Part shown: positions 1 to 8,760 of the stretch, piece after piece
How the letters are laid out: the number at the start of each line of letters is the position of its first letter
How positions within the stretch are numbered: position 1 is the first letter of the stretch
Origin: CAYSAA01 sp964428905
GTDB lineage: Bacteria; Atribacterota; Phoenicimicrobiia; Phoenicimicrobiales; Stramentimicrobiaceae
DNA: 25,728 nucleotides
Direction: 5' to 3'
Assembly: GCA_964428905.1 (NCBI GenBank)
Contig: CAYSAA010000159.1
Span: 1-25,728 of the forward strand
Made by a program: the position numbers and the translations under genes
Notes under the pieces: generated by a model
The model's input: only the letters and a program-made list of their open reading frames with translations
The model's database searches: none
What the model was told of the DNA's origin: nothing

Positions 1-1
1 A

Positions 2-77
2 GCGCCCGTAGCTCAATGGATAGAGCAGGGGCTTCCTAAGCCCCGTGTTGGAAGTTCGACTCTTCTCGGGCGCTCCA
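2..77 (+). tRNA. tRNA-Arg, anticodon CCU (reads AGG)
   Basis: A full cloverleaf can be folded by eye. The acceptor stem pairs 2-8 with 67-73 (7 bp), the D stem pairs 11-14 with 23-26, the anticodon stem pairs 28-32 with 40-44 around loop TTCCTAA, and the T stem pairs 50-54 with 62-66 around TTCGACT. The anticodon at 35-37 is CCT, and CCA is encoded at 75-77. The discriminator base at 74 is T, whereas bacterial tRNA-Arg usually has A or G. The gene lies 62 bp ahead of argS, which charges it. Confidence 0.95.
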
Positions 78-139
78 TCATTGTTTTTTCTTGATTTTTA
101 GAAAAATGAAACCATAAAAAATAAGAGGGGAAGGTAAAA

Positions 140-1825
140 TTGAACAAACAAGTTTCTGCTCAATTAAAGCAATTTATAAAAGATGCTATAAATGAATGTA
201 TCTATGATCAAACTTCTAATGTTAAAAAAATTCCGGATATTATTCTAACAACTCCAAAAGATCCCGAACATGGGCATCTATCAACAAACATTGCTTTGCA
301 ACTTTCAGGAATTCTTCAAAAAGAATCGAGACAGATTGCCCATAGCATTGTCCGGGAGATTGAAAAAAAGGATGAAGAATTAATAGATAAAATTGAAGTA
401 GCTGGTCCCGGTTTTATTAATATTTATTTAAATGATAGTGTGTTATATAGCGTTCTGAATGAAATTATGTCCAAGAAAGAACAATTTGGTTGTTCGGATA
501 TTGGCAATCATGAAAAAGTGATGGTCGAATTTGTTAGCGTTAATCCTACCGGCCCGTTGCATATTGGGCATGGTAAGTGTGCAGCAGTAGGTGATTCGTT
601 AGCTAAAATATTAAATGCAGCTGGTTATCAGGTAGTAACGGAATACTATATCAACGATCATGGCAAGCAGATGGACATACTGGGTGAGTCAGTTTTGGCT
701 CGTTATCGTAATTTGCTTGGTGAAGAGATTAAATTTCCTGAAAATGGATACCAGGGAAACTATATTATTACTCTGGCCAAGGAGATTATAAAAGAATACC
801 AGGGAAAGTTTAAAGGTAAAAGCAATCCGGACACAATTTGTTTTTTTAAAGATTATGCTCATAGAAGAATTCTGCAGGATATCAAGGATGATTTAAATTC
901 CTTTGGTGTAAAATTTGATTGTTGGTTTAGTGAACAATCCTTGTATGAACAGAATAAAGTTCAACCGGTCATTGAGCAGCTAATAAAAGAAGGGCATGTC
1001 TATCGACAAGATGGTGCTTTGTGGCTCAGGGCATCTGAATTTGGAGATGAAAAAGATCGTGTGGTAATACGGGAAAATGGAGAGCCAACCTATTTTGCCT
1101 CTGATATTGCTTATCATGATGACAAATTTAAAAGAGGTTGTAAAACATTGATTGATATCTGGGGAGCTGACCATCACGGCTATATTAAAAGAATGAAGGC
1201 AGCAATCGAGGCATTGAATTATAATCCTGATTCTTTTCAGGTTTTGTTGGTCCAGTTTGTTACATTAATTAAAGAAGGGAAAATCGTAGGTATGAGCACC
1301 CGCGGTGGGGAATTTACTACATTAAAAGATTTACTCAAAGAGGTAGGCAAGGATGTGGCTCGCTACTTTTTCTTAATGCATAGTCATGATAGCCATACAG
1401 AATTTGATCTGGATATAGCCAAATCGCAATCAATGGAAAATCCTGTTTTCTATATACAATACGCTTATGCCAGGATTTGCAGTATAATAAAGAAAGGCAA
1501 ATTGGAAAATATTGTTTTAGACAATCAGACAATAGGACAGCTTAATTTAAACCTTCTCACTAAGAAAGAAGAATTAGAAATTATTAAGAGATTAGCAAAT
1601 TTCAGAAAAGTGATTGAAAGAAGTGCACTATACTGGAAACCCCATCTGGTTGCAAATTATTTATATGAACTGGCTTCCGGGTTTCACAAGTACTATACCG
1701 ACTACAAAGTGATTAGCGAAGACAGAGATTTGTCATTAGCTAGGCTGTATTTGATTTGTTCTGTAAAAATCGTATTGGAGAATGCACTTGTTTTACTGGG
1801 TATCCACGCCCCAGAAAAGATGTAA
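140..1825 (+). CDS. argS: Arginyl-tRNA synthetase
   Basis: This class I aminoacyl-tRNA synthetase attaches arginine to tRNA-Arg in the cytoplasm. The protein has 561 residues, a normal length for the family. An N-terminal additional domain (about residues 1-110) is followed by the catalytic Rossmann fold with FVSVNPTGPLHIGHG (HIGH at 141-144). A GMSTRGGEF stretch takes the place of KMSKS, a relaxation common in ArgRS. The C-terminal part is the alpha-helical DALR anticodon-binding domain. Translation most likely starts at the TTG at 140, because AGAGGGGAAGG sits just upstream and the encoded NKQVSAQLK helix matches the family start. The gene lies behind tRNA-Arg and 19 bp ahead of rapZ. Nothing in it looks broken. 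Confidence 0.97.
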   Translation: MNKQVSAQLKQFIKDAINECIYDQTSNVKKIPDIILTTPKDPEHGHLSTNIALQLSGILQKESRQIAHSIVREIEKKDEELIDKIEVAGPGFINIYLNDSVLYSVLNEIMSKKEQFGCSDIGNHEKVMVEFVSVNPTGPLHIGHGKCAAVGDSLAKILNAAGYQVVTEYYINDHGKQMDILGESVLARYRNLLGEEIKFPENGYQGNYIITLAKEIIKEYQGKFKGKSNPDTICFFKDYAHRRILQDIKDDLNSFGVKFDCWFSEQSLYEQNKVQPVIEQLIKEGHVYRQDGALWLRASEFGDEKDRVVIRENGEPTYFASDIAYHDDKFKRGCKTLIDIWGADHHGYIKRMKAAIEALNYNPDSFQVLLVQFVTLIKEGKIVGMSTRGGEFTTLKDLLKEVGKDVARYFFLMHSHDSHTEFDLDIAKSQSMENPVFYIQYAYARICSIIKKGKLENIVLDNQTIGQLNLNLLTKKEELEIIKRLANFRKVIERSALYWKPHLVANYLYELASGFHKYYTDYKVISEDRDLSLARLYLICSVKIVLENALVLLGIHAPEKM

Positions 1826-1844
1826 AATATTCATTGAGGATGGC

Positions 1845-2732
1845 ATGAAAAATAATCAATTTGTTATTATTACTGGCCTTTCAGGTGCTGGTAAAAGTGT
1901 TGCTATTAAGTGCTTTGAGGATTTAGATTTTTTCTGTATCGATAATTTTCCTCCTCAGTTAATACCAAAATTTTCTGAAATGTGTCTGAAATCACGTGGT
2001 AAATTATCCAAAATAGCGTTTGTTGTTGATATTAGAGGAGAAATATTTTTTAGAGAGCTTGATCAATCTTTAAGAGAACTGGAAACTATGAAAATTAAGC
2101 CGGAGATTTTATTCCTGGAAGCAAAAGACGAGGTTATTGTTAGGCGGTTTAGTGAGACCAGAAGGAAACATCCTCTACAATTCTCACAGAGTATTGTGGA
2201 AAATATTCAACAGGAAAGGAAAAAATTAAAAGAACTAAAATCAAAGGCCAGTATGATTATCGATACCTCTTATTTAGATCCCAAGCAACTGAATCTTGAA
2301 ATTTTAAGATACTTTCAAAAAAAGACCACGGCGGGTATCCATATTAGTTTAATATCTTTTGGTTATAAATATGGGATACCCATTGATGTTGATCTGGTGT
2401 TTGATGCCCGATTTCTTCCCAACCCCTATTATCATAGTGAGCTAAGTGAATTATCAGGAAAAGACGAAAGAGTTAGAGCATACTTCACCCAATTCCCGGT
2501 AACCCAAAAATTTATTAAGAGATTTTTTTTACTAATTGATTTTCTTATTCCCTACTATATTAAAGAAGGGAAAAATTATTTATCCATTGCTATCGGTTGT
2601 ACCGGAGGAAGACATCGCTCGGTATTTTTAGTTAATGAATTGGTTCAATTACTTAAACCCAGGGACCATCATGTTTTTGTGAAACATAGAGATATCAAGA
2701 AAGAAGAAAAAATTTATAAAGAGAAGATATAA
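1845..2732 (+). CDS. rapZ: RapZ/YvcJ nucleotide-binding protein
   Basis: This is a P-loop ATPase/GTPase of the RapZ (YvcJ) family, 295 residues. The Walker A motif GLSGAGKS is at residues 11-18, and the C-terminal domain carries the conserved GCTGGRHRSVFLVNEL block that binds small ligands or RNA in characterised members. E. coli RapZ hands the sRNA GlmZ to RNase E and so tunes glucosamine-6-phosphate synthesis. B. subtilis YvcJ binds nucleotide and affects competence. The role here cannot be read from sequence. The ATG at 1845 is chosen over upstream in-frame starts because TGAGGA precedes it and the Walker A then lies at the usual distance from the N terminus. It is followed one base later by yvcK, as in Firmicutes. 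Confidence 0.95.
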   Translation: MKNNQFVIITGLSGAGKSVAIKCFEDLDFFCIDNFPPQLIPKFSEMCLKSRGKLSKIAFVVDIRGEIFFRELDQSLRELETMKIKPEILFLEAKDEVIVRRFSETRRKHPLQFSQSIVENIQQERKKLKELKSKASMIIDTSYLDPKQLNLEILRYFQKKTTAGIHISLISFGYKYGIPIDVDLVFDARFLPNPYYHSELSELSGKDERVRAYFTQFPVTQKFIKRFFLLIDFLIPYYIKEGKNYLSIAIGCTGGRHRSVFLVNELVQLLKPRDHHVFVKHRDIKKEEKIYKEKI

Positions 2733-2733
2733 A

Positions 2734-4029
2734 ATGAGTTTAAAACATTTTCATTTCATATCTTTATGGAAGTGGTTCTACCCGGGTATGAGAGTAAAAC
2801 GTTTCTTGCTCATTGTCTTATTGGGCATAATTATCATGGCAGTGGGCTTGATTTTCCTTATTGATTTGTCAAGATTTTTATGGATAAAAAATCAGATTAA
2901 GAATCTGTTTATCTATTATCAAATTGCTCCCCATTTTTCCGGTTTCATTTTGATTATTCTTGGTTCTGCTTTCGTTATTTTAGGTATTGCCAATATGAAT
3001 CGCTCAATTCTGACCAGAGTTGTTCCTCAGCAAGTTGATCAGGTTCACGATATTATTTATCTGCAAAAAAAATTAGGTAAAGGTCCGCGTATTGTAGTAA
3101 TTGGAGGAGGAACTGGTCTGTATGCTTTGCTAAGGGGTTTGAAACAATATACCAGCAATATTACTGCAGTGGTAACCGTTTTTGATAGTGGAGGGAGTTC
3201 AGGTCAATTACGGGATGAATTAGGTGTTCTTCCACCGGGAGATATTAGAAATTGCCTGGTTGCTCTTTCTACCAAGGAACCTTTGATGACAAGGTTATTT
3301 CAATATCGTTTTAAAAATGGTAGTTTACGGGGACACAGTTTCGGGAATTTATTTATTACAGCCATGTCTGAAGTTAGTGGCGATTTTTCAAGAGCCGTTG
3401 AAAAATCAAGCGAAATTTTGGCCATTCGTGGAAAGGTATTACCTTCTTCAATGGAAGATGTGACTTTATGTGCCAAATTAAAAAATAAGGAATTGATTAA
3501 AGGAGAAAAGAATATATCGCAGAGTAAGGATAAAATTGAAAGTGTTTTTATCCAACCTTCCCATGTTTTGCCTTTAACGGACACTATCCAGGCGATTAAG
3601 GAGGCTGGTGTTATTATCTTAGGACCCGGAAGTTTGTATACGAGTGTTATATGTAATCTATTAGTAGAGAATATATCGGAATCGATATGTCAATCAACAG
3701 CACTCAAAATCTATATCTGTAATGTGATGACACAGCCGGGAGAAACAGATAGATATTCTACTTCCATGCATCTAAAAGAGATAATAAAATATTTACCTCA
3801 AAATTGTATTGATTATGTTTTGGTTAATAGTAAAACTTTAAGTAAAGAAGTTGCTAAAAAATATCAAGAGAAAGGAGCGCATGCCGTTAGAGATGATTTG
3901 CAGCTGAAGTTCAATCAACAAACGAGAGTTATTCGGCAAGAATTGTTATCAGAGCATAATTTTGCTCGTCATGATTCTGGCAAAATCGCCAGATTAGTTA
4001 TGGACATTATCCATAAGGAGAAAAGGTAA
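2734..4029 (+). CDS. yvcK: YvcK/CofD-like gluconeogenesis factor, membrane-anchored
   Basis: A YvcK-family (UPF0052, CofD-like fold) protein of 431 residues. Two hydrophobic segments (about residues 23-45 and 68-88) form an N-terminal membrane anchor, as in many clostridial members. The nucleotide-sugar-binding fold follows, starting at VVIGGGTGLY (121-130), with DSGGSSGQLRDELG (151-164) and LPPGDIRNC. B. subtilis YvcK binds UDP-GlcNAc and is needed for cell shape and growth on gluconeogenic substrates. The same link to envelope precursor supply is inferred here. The gene sits between rapZ and whiA with 1-bp gaps, so the three are surely one transcript. CofD itself is unlikely because there are no F420 genes nearby and the length fits YvcK. 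Confidence 0.93.
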   Translation: MSLKHFHFISLWKWFYPGMRVKRFLLIVLLGIIIMAVGLIFLIDLSRFLWIKNQIKNLFIYYQIAPHFSGFILIILGSAFVILGIANMNRSILTRVVPQQVDQVHDIIYLQKKLGKGPRIVVIGGGTGLYALLRGLKQYTSNITAVVTVFDSGGSSGQLRDELGVLPPGDIRNCLVALSTKEPLMTRLFQYRFKNGSLRGHSFGNLFITAMSEVSGDFSRAVEKSSEILAIRGKVLPSSMEDVTLCAKLKNKELIKGEKNISQSKDKIESVFIQPSHVLPLTDTIQAIKEAGVIILGPGSLYTSVICNLLVENISESICQSTALKIYICNVMTQPGETDRYSTSMHLKEIIKYLPQNCIDYVLVNSKTLSKEVAKKYQEKGAHAVRDDLQLKFNQQTRVIRQELLSEHNFARHDSGKIARLVMDIIHKEKR

Positions 4030-4030
4030 G

Positions 4031-4981
4031 ATGTATTTTTCTTCCCTGGTAAAGCAAGAATTATCACGTATCCTGCCTCAAAACATATCGGAGCAGAGGG
4101 GAGAATTGTTGGCTTTTATTATGATGAAAGGGTCAATCAAGCAACAAAATAAAGTATTAGCACTTATTCTGGAAAATCCCGTGATGATCAAGGTTGTTTA
4201 CTTTTTATTTAAGAAAGTATTTGACTATGAAGTAATTATCGAAACAATAAAAAAAAGAAACAAGAAAAAATTCTATTTAGTGACAGTGGCCGATCCTTCC
4301 AAAATAAAAAACATTATGGAGCAATTTAATCTGAAAGTTAATTTACAGGGAAAGTTAATTTATAGATATCCCAACATATTTGCTGAAGATAAGTTTTATT
4401 CTGACCAATTTTTTACAAAGGCATTTATACGTGGAGTTTTCTTGGCAGAAGGGTTTATCAATGACCCTGAAAGGATGTACCATTTGGAAGTATCGTGTTC
4501 CAGGAGACATGAGGCAAAGTTAATATGTGACATTTTACAGGTTGCGTCCTTTACTGCTAAAATTAGTTTTTGGCAGAAAAAATGGGCAGTTTATATGAAA
4601 AAGAGTGAACAGATTTTTGAATTTTTACGTTTTGTGGGTGTTCAGAGGGCTTTACTTAAATTTCAGGATATCATAGCCAGGAAAGATATCCTGAATACGG
4701 TTAACCGTCTGGTAAACTGTGAAACAGCAAATATTGATAAAACAGTCCTCTCGGCTTCCAGACAATTATTTTATATTGATGTTTTGAAACAACATATTGG
4801 ATTGGAAAACCTTTCCCGGGGTCTGGTAGAGGTAATTGAAGCTCGTTTAGACAATCCCTATGCCAGTATTCAGGAACTTGCTAATATTATTGGTGGCAAT
4901 ATTTCCAAATCAGGGATTTTCCATCGTTTAAAGAAAATTGAACAGTTGGTAGAGTACTATTTAGCGGAGGAAAAGACTTAA
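4031..4981 (+). CDS. whiA: WhiA sporulation/cell-division regulator family protein
   Basis: This 316-residue WhiA homologue has an N-terminal domain related to LAGLIDADG homing endonucleases (FIRGVFLAEGFINDP at 132-146 is the conserved helix) and a C-terminal helix-turn-helix (about 250-310: ASIQELANIIGG, SGIFHRLKKIE). WhiA binds DNA in actinobacteria, where it drives sporulation septation. In Bacillus it affects chromosome segregation and division. Homologues also occur in Thermotoga. The endonuclease active-site acidic pair is not evident, so cleavage is not expected. The ATG is one base after the yvcK stop with GGAGAAAAGG upstream. It ends the rapZ-yvcK-whiA run. A promoter for rpoN follows. 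Confidence 0.94.
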   Translation: MYFSSLVKQELSRILPQNISEQRGELLAFIMMKGSIKQQNKVLALILENPVMIKVVYFLFKKVFDYEVIIETIKKRNKKKFYLVTVADPSKIKNIMEQFNLKVNLQGKLIYRYPNIFAEDKFYSDQFFTKAFIRGVFLAEGFINDPERMYHLEVSCSRRHEAKLICDILQVASFTAKISFWQKKWAVYMKKSEQIFEFLRFVGVQRALLKFQDIIARKDILNTVNRLVNCETANIDKTVLSASRQLFYIDVLKQHIGLENLSRGLVEVIEARLDNPYASIQELANIIGGNISKSGIFHRLKKIEQLVEYYLAEEKT

Positions 4982-5032
4982 TGAAAGAATGACCTAAAAA
5001 ATAAAAATAGTAGACGATAGAAGTAAATCACA

Positions 5033-5058
5033 TTTCATCTCTAATTTTCATCTCTAAT
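5033..5058 (+). repeat. 13-bp tandem repeat, two copies, upstream of rpoN promoter
   Basis: TTTCATCTCTAAT occurs at 5033-5045 and again at 5046-5058 without a gap. A partial third copy (TTTC) runs to 5062. It abuts the -35 of the predicted rpoN promoter, so it could be an operator with two half-sites or simple slippage duplication. Confidence 0.8.
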
Positions 5059-5062
5059 TTTC

Positions 5063-5091
5063 TGGATAAACAAATAAAATCATGTTATAAT
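5063..5091 (+). promoter_or_regulatory. Probable housekeeping promoter for rpoN-gap
   Basis: A perfect -10 TATAAT (5086-5091) lies 17 bp after TGGATA (5063-5068, 4 of 6 to TTGACA). It falls in the 157-bp gap between whiA and rpoN, about 48 bp ahead of the rpoN ATG, which fits transcription of rpoN-gap. Just upstream is a 13-bp direct repeat (5033-5058). Confidence 0.6.
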
Positions 5092-5138
5092 GTTTTGTCG
5101 TAATTTATAATTTCTGAGGATAATGAGGAATAATCTAA

Positions 5139-6656
5139 ATGGATCAGGGGATGAGTTTAGAACAAAGACAAACATTGCACTTAACACCTCAAATGCGTCA
5201 ATCTATTGCAATATTACAGATGAATATGATCGAATTGAATCATTGGATAGAGAAGGAATTGCAGGATAACCCGGTTTTGGAAATAGAACCAGACGAGATT
5301 AACGAGAAGGATATAAAAGTTTCTAAAGAAATAGATGGGGAAAGTAATTTACCAAAAAGTGATTCAGACAGTAGGATAAATTGGGATGAATGGGAAGAGA
5401 AGCAATCATTCTTTTCCTATTCATTGGACCAGAAAGGTTTAGTAAAGAACAATACCCTGGCAAAGGAGCAGGAAAAAGATTTGCAATATTCTATTTCCCA
5501 AACTACTACCCTGCATGAGCACCTTTTATTATGTTTAAAGCTTGTTGTGAAAAATGATATAGATTTTAAGATTGGTGAATATTTAATAGACAATATCAAT
5601 AATAATGGTTATCTAGGAACTACCTGCCTGGAAGTTGCACAGGATCTGAACATAACCGAAAAAAGAGTAAGTAGGGTACTGGCAATGATTCAGAATTGTT
5701 CGATGCCAGGTTTGGGAGCCAGAAATTTAAAAGAATGCCTGTTACTTCAACTTAAACATCTAAAATTAGAAGAAAAAGATATTCTCAAAAATTTAATTGT
5801 ATTTCATCTGGATGAATTGTCAAAGAAAAATTTTAAAGAAATTTGCAAAAAATTAAATCTTTCTTATTATGATATACAACAACTATTAAATATTCTGGTG
5901 AAGAATTTTGACCCGAAACCTGGCCGAATTTTTTATCAGAATAGTGAGTTGAATTTTTTAATCCCTGATATTATTGTAAAAAAAATAGGTGACAAATACG
6001 AGATTATTGAAAATAAAGGTTATCTTCCTTCGATTAAAATCAATACACTTTATAAGAATATGCTGATTGAAAATAAATTAGCAGGAGATGCTAAAAACCG
6101 AGAATCTTTTTATGTTGAGAAGGAAAATGAGCATCAGAAGACATTAAGATATTTAGAAAAAAAGATAAAATCAGCTTCCTGGGTTATCAGATGCATAGAA
6201 CAAAGAAAAAAGACTATTTTTGATGTAACCCAATTTATCATTGATTATCAAAGGCAATTTTTAGAAAAAGGTGTGGCTTACTTAAGGCCTTTATCAATGA
6301 AGAATGTAGCGGATTCATTGGGTTTACATGAATCAACTGTTTCCAGGGCTATTAGCGAAAAAAAAATTCAACTACCCAGGGGAATTTATAATATGAAGTT
6401 TTTCTTTTCCAAAGCTTTGCCGCAAAAACGGGAAGAGGCAGTTTCAAATGAAAGAATAAAGAATTTGGTTAAAAAATATATCTTAATGGAGGATCCTTAT
6501 CATCCTTATTCCGATCAAAAAATGACTGAATTATTACAAACAAAAGAAAATATTAAAGTAGCACGGAGGACAATAACTAAATATCGGGAAATGTTAAAGA
6601 TATCTCATTCCAAAATACGCAGGAAATATAAAAAACAGGAAAATATACAAAAATAA
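5139..6656 (+). CDS. rpoN: RNA polymerase sigma-54 factor
   Basis: Sigma-54 directs core RNA polymerase to -24/-12 promoters that need an AAA+ activator. The protein has 505 residues. Region I is the Gln/Leu-rich QRQTLHLTPQMRQSIAILQM segment that contacts activator. An acidic low-complexity region II (about 50-110) follows, then the core-binding domain. The HTH contains NVADSLGLHESTVSRAI, and the RpoN box ARRTITKYREML near the C terminus reads the -24 element. The ATG at 5139 has GAGGATAATGAGGA upstream. No enhancer-binding activator or convincing -24/-12 promoter is visible in the window, so the regulon is unknown. The gene stands 13 bp ahead of gap, where Firmicutes often have cggR. Confidence 0.96.
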   Translation: MDQGMSLEQRQTLHLTPQMRQSIAILQMNMIELNHWIEKELQDNPVLEIEPDEINEKDIKVSKEIDGESNLPKSDSDSRINWDEWEEKQSFFSYSLDQKGLVKNNTLAKEQEKDLQYSISQTTTLHEHLLLCLKLVVKNDIDFKIGEYLIDNINNNGYLGTTCLEVAQDLNITEKRVSRVLAMIQNCSMPGLGARNLKECLLLQLKHLKLEEKDILKNLIVFHLDELSKKNFKEICKKLNLSYYDIQQLLNILVKNFDPKPGRIFYQNSELNFLIPDIIVKKIGDKYEIIENKGYLPSIKINTLYKNMLIENKLAGDAKNRESFYVEKENEHQKTLRYLEKKIKSASWVIRCIEQRKKTIFDVTQFIIDYQRQFLEKGVAYLRPLSMKNVADSLGLHESTVSRAISEKKIQLPRGIYNMKFFFSKALPQKREEAVSNERIKNLVKKYILMEDPYHPYSDQKMTELLQTKENIKVARRTITKYREMLKISHSKIRRKYKKQENIQK

Positions 6657-6669
6657 GGAGGAATTAAAC

Positions 6670-7671
6670 ATGAGTATCAAAGTTGGAATTAACGGATTTG
6701 GAAGAATTGGCAGGAATATATTTAGATCTGCATTGCAGGATCAGGATATTGATTTTGTAGCGGTTAATGATATTACAGATGCCAAGACATTAGCACATCT
6801 TTTAAAATATGACTCGGTGCATGGTATTTTAAAGGAGGAAGTGACAGTAAAAGGTGACACAATTGAAGTTGCTGGGGAACAAATAAAGGTATTGAGCATT
6901 AAGGACCCAGCTGATTTACCTTGGAAAGATTTAGGTGTTGATATTGTCATTGAGTCAACAGGCTTATTTAGAGATAGGGAAAGTGCTAGTAAACATTTGA
7001 GCGCTGGGGCAAAAAAAGTCATTATTACTGCACCTGCTAAGGGAGAGGATATCACCATTGTTATTGGTGTTAATGAGAAAGATTATAATGATGCCGAGCA
7101 TCATATTATTTCTAATGCCTCATGTACGACAAATTGTCTGGCTCCGGTGGTAAAGGTACTTCATGATACATTCGGGGTGGAAAAAGGTGTTATGACCACA
7201 ATTCATTCTTATACTTCCGATCAAATGCTGCTGGATGCACCTCATAAGGGGGACTTGAGACGAGCCAGGGCAGCTGCAGTTTCCTTGGTTCCCACTACAA
7301 CTGGGGCCGCAAAAGCAGTTACCCTGGTTATACCGGAATTGAAAGGTAAGTTAAACGGAATGGCTTTTAGAGTACCTACCCCTAATGTTTCAGTTGTAGA
7401 TTTATCGGTCTGGTTAAAAAAGGAAGTCACGGCTGAGCAAATTAACCAATCCTTGCAGGAAGCGGCTCAGGGTCATTTAAAAGGTATTCTGGATTATAAT
7501 GAATTACCCCTGGTTTCCAAAGATTACAATGGCAATGCCTTTTCTTCTATTGTTGATGGACTGTCTACTATGGTTGTTGATGGAAATATGGCAAAAGTCA
7601 TTTCCTGGTATGATAATGAGTGGGGGTATTCTTGCAGAATTGTAGACCTGGTTAAATATATAACGAAATAG
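6670..7671 (+). CDS. gap: Glyceraldehyde-3-phosphate dehydrogenase, type I
   Basis: Catalyses NAD-dependent phosphorylating oxidation of glyceraldehyde 3-phosphate in glycolysis, or the reverse in gluconeogenesis. It has 333 residues, the usual length. The Rossmann motif GINGFGRIGR is at 6-15, the NAD-selective Asp is at 34 (AVNDI), and the catalytic SNASCTTNC has Cys152 with the partner His in TTIHSYTSDQ. The C-terminal WYDNEWGYS is intact. Strong AAGGAGG precedes the ATG. It lies 13 bp after rpoN, so it is probably co-transcribed with it, and it is followed by an intrinsic terminator instead of pgk. High expression is suggested by the strong ribosome binding site. Confidence 0.98.
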   Translation: MSIKVGINGFGRIGRNIFRSALQDQDIDFVAVNDITDAKTLAHLLKYDSVHGILKEEVTVKGDTIEVAGEQIKVLSIKDPADLPWKDLGVDIVIESTGLFRDRESASKHLSAGAKKVIITAPAKGEDITIVIGVNEKDYNDAEHHIISNASCTTNCLAPVVKVLHDTFGVEKGVMTTIHSYTSDQMLLDAPHKGDLRRARAAAVSLVPTTTGAAKAVTLVIPELKGKLNGMAFRVPTPNVSVVDLSVWLKKEVTAEQINQSLQEAAQGHLKGILDYNELPLVSKDYNGNAFSSIVDGLSTMVVDGNMAKVISWYDNEWGYSCRIVDLVKYITK

Positions 7672-7747
7672 ATTCTATTAAGGGATTGAAATTTGAAAAA
7701 CAAAATACACAAATTTCGATTCATCCTTAAGTAGTAAAAAAGTAACA

Positions 7748-7786
7748 ACCCCCACCTCTGCAATGGTGGTGGGGGTATTTTTTTTG
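7748..7786 (+). terminator. Rho-independent terminator after gap
   Basis: A 9-bp GC-rich stem pairs ACCCCCACC (7748-7756) with GGTGGGGGT (7768-7776) around an 11-nt loop. A run of eight T follows after one A. It separates gap from tpiA, so tpiA needs its own promoter or depends on read-through. Confidence 0.92.
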
Positions 7787-7846
7787 AGAAACCCACGCCT
7801 GTGAAGGTGTTTGCTGTTTGATTAATAATTTTTGGAGGATATATCA

Positions 7847-8602
7847 ATGCGAAAGCCATTAATTGCAGGAAATTGGAAAATGAACAAGACAATTACTGAG
7901 AGTATTTCCCTGGTAAAGGAATTACTCGATTTCGTGAAAGGATATCACGAAACGGAAATTGTTATATGCCCTCCCTTCACCTCATTATGGGTAACAAAGG
8001 AACTAGTACAGGATACCAATATCCTGCTGGGTGCTCAGAATATGTACTTTCAAGATGAAGGTGCTTATACAGGAGAAATATCAGCTACTATGTTACAGAA
8101 TATTGGTTGCCATTATGTTATAGTAGGTCATTCTGAAAGGAGAGAGTATTTTCATGAAAGTTCTCAGGAAGTTGCCTGGAAGGTTCGCAAGGCCCTTGAT
8201 TTTAGGATAAAGCCTATTATCTGTGTAGGAGAAAAATTAGCAGAGAGAGAATCGGGTTCAGCAAAAGAGGTTGTCAAGGAAGAAATAGAGGCAGTTTTTG
8301 AAGTATTAAAGTCCCAGGATGCCGGAAGTGTAGTTTTTGCCTATGAACCTATTTGGGCTATCGGTACCGGTAAATCTGCAACCTCGCAGGATGCCAATGA
8401 TATGATTAGATATATTCGTAATCTCCTAAAGAAAAAATACAGTGAGAAAATTGCTGAAGAGATTAGAATTTTGTATGGTGGTAGTGTTAAGCCAGCAAAT
8501 ATAAAAGAGCTAATGAATGAATCAGATATCGATGGTGCCCTGGTTGGAGGAGGGAGCTTAAAGGCATTAACCTTTTCACAATTGGTAAGATATAAAGAAT
8601 AA
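7847..8602 (+). CDS. tpiA: Triosephosphate isomerase
   Basis: Interconverts dihydroxyacetone phosphate and glyceraldehyde 3-phosphate. It is a 251-residue TIM barrel with the catalytic triad in place: Lys11 in AGNWKMN, His95 in VIVGHSERRE and Glu167 in AYEPIWAIGTG. Phosphate-binding GGSVKPAN and GALVGGGSL are near the C terminus. The ATG at 7847 is preferred to the in-frame TTG at 7832, because GGAGGAT lies 8 bp ahead of the ATG and the protein then has the standard N terminus. The gene stands alone between a terminator and the secG promoter. Confidence 0.98.
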   Translation: MRKPLIAGNWKMNKTITESISLVKELLDFVKGYHETEIVICPPFTSLWVTKELVQDTNILLGAQNMYFQDEGAYTGEISATMLQNIGCHYVIVGHSERREYFHESSQEVAWKVRKALDFRIKPIICVGEKLAERESGSAKEVVKEEIEAVFEVLKSQDAGSVVFAYEPIWAIGTGKSATSQDANDMIRYIRNLLKKKYSEKIAEEIRILYGGSVKPANIKELMNESDIDGALVGGGSLKALTFSQLVRYKE

Positions 8603-8668
8603 ATTGTATAAATAATGACTTGATTGCATTTAACAAACTGAGAAAGTTAAAAATTCAATAAGATTAGC

Positions 8669-8697
8669 TTGAAGCAAAATTATAAATATGTTATGAT
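8669..8697 (+). promoter_or_regulatory. Probable promoter for secG-pncB
   Basis: TTGAAG (8669-8674, 4 of 6) and TATGAT (8692-8697, 5 of 6) are 17 bp apart. They lie in the 158-bp gap after tpiA, giving a leader of about 55 nt before the secG ATG. Confidence 0.55.
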
Positions 8698-8760
8698 TCA
8701 TAAGCATATGAATATAGTTACTGAGTTAATGAATCAAAGCTACAAAGGGGAGGATAAACA

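Noticed and set aside
1782..1844. Upstream in-frame start of rapZ overlapping argS
   Set aside because: The ATG at 1845 has its own ribosome binding site and places Walker A normally.
7524..7892. Minus-strand ORF of 122 codons across the gap-tpiA gap
   Set aside because: It spans the terminator and parts of two real genes, and no family is recognisable.
8628..8660. TTTAACAA as a second Rex site before secG
   Set aside because: Only one half-site; the matching TTGTTAA arm is absent at the needed distance.
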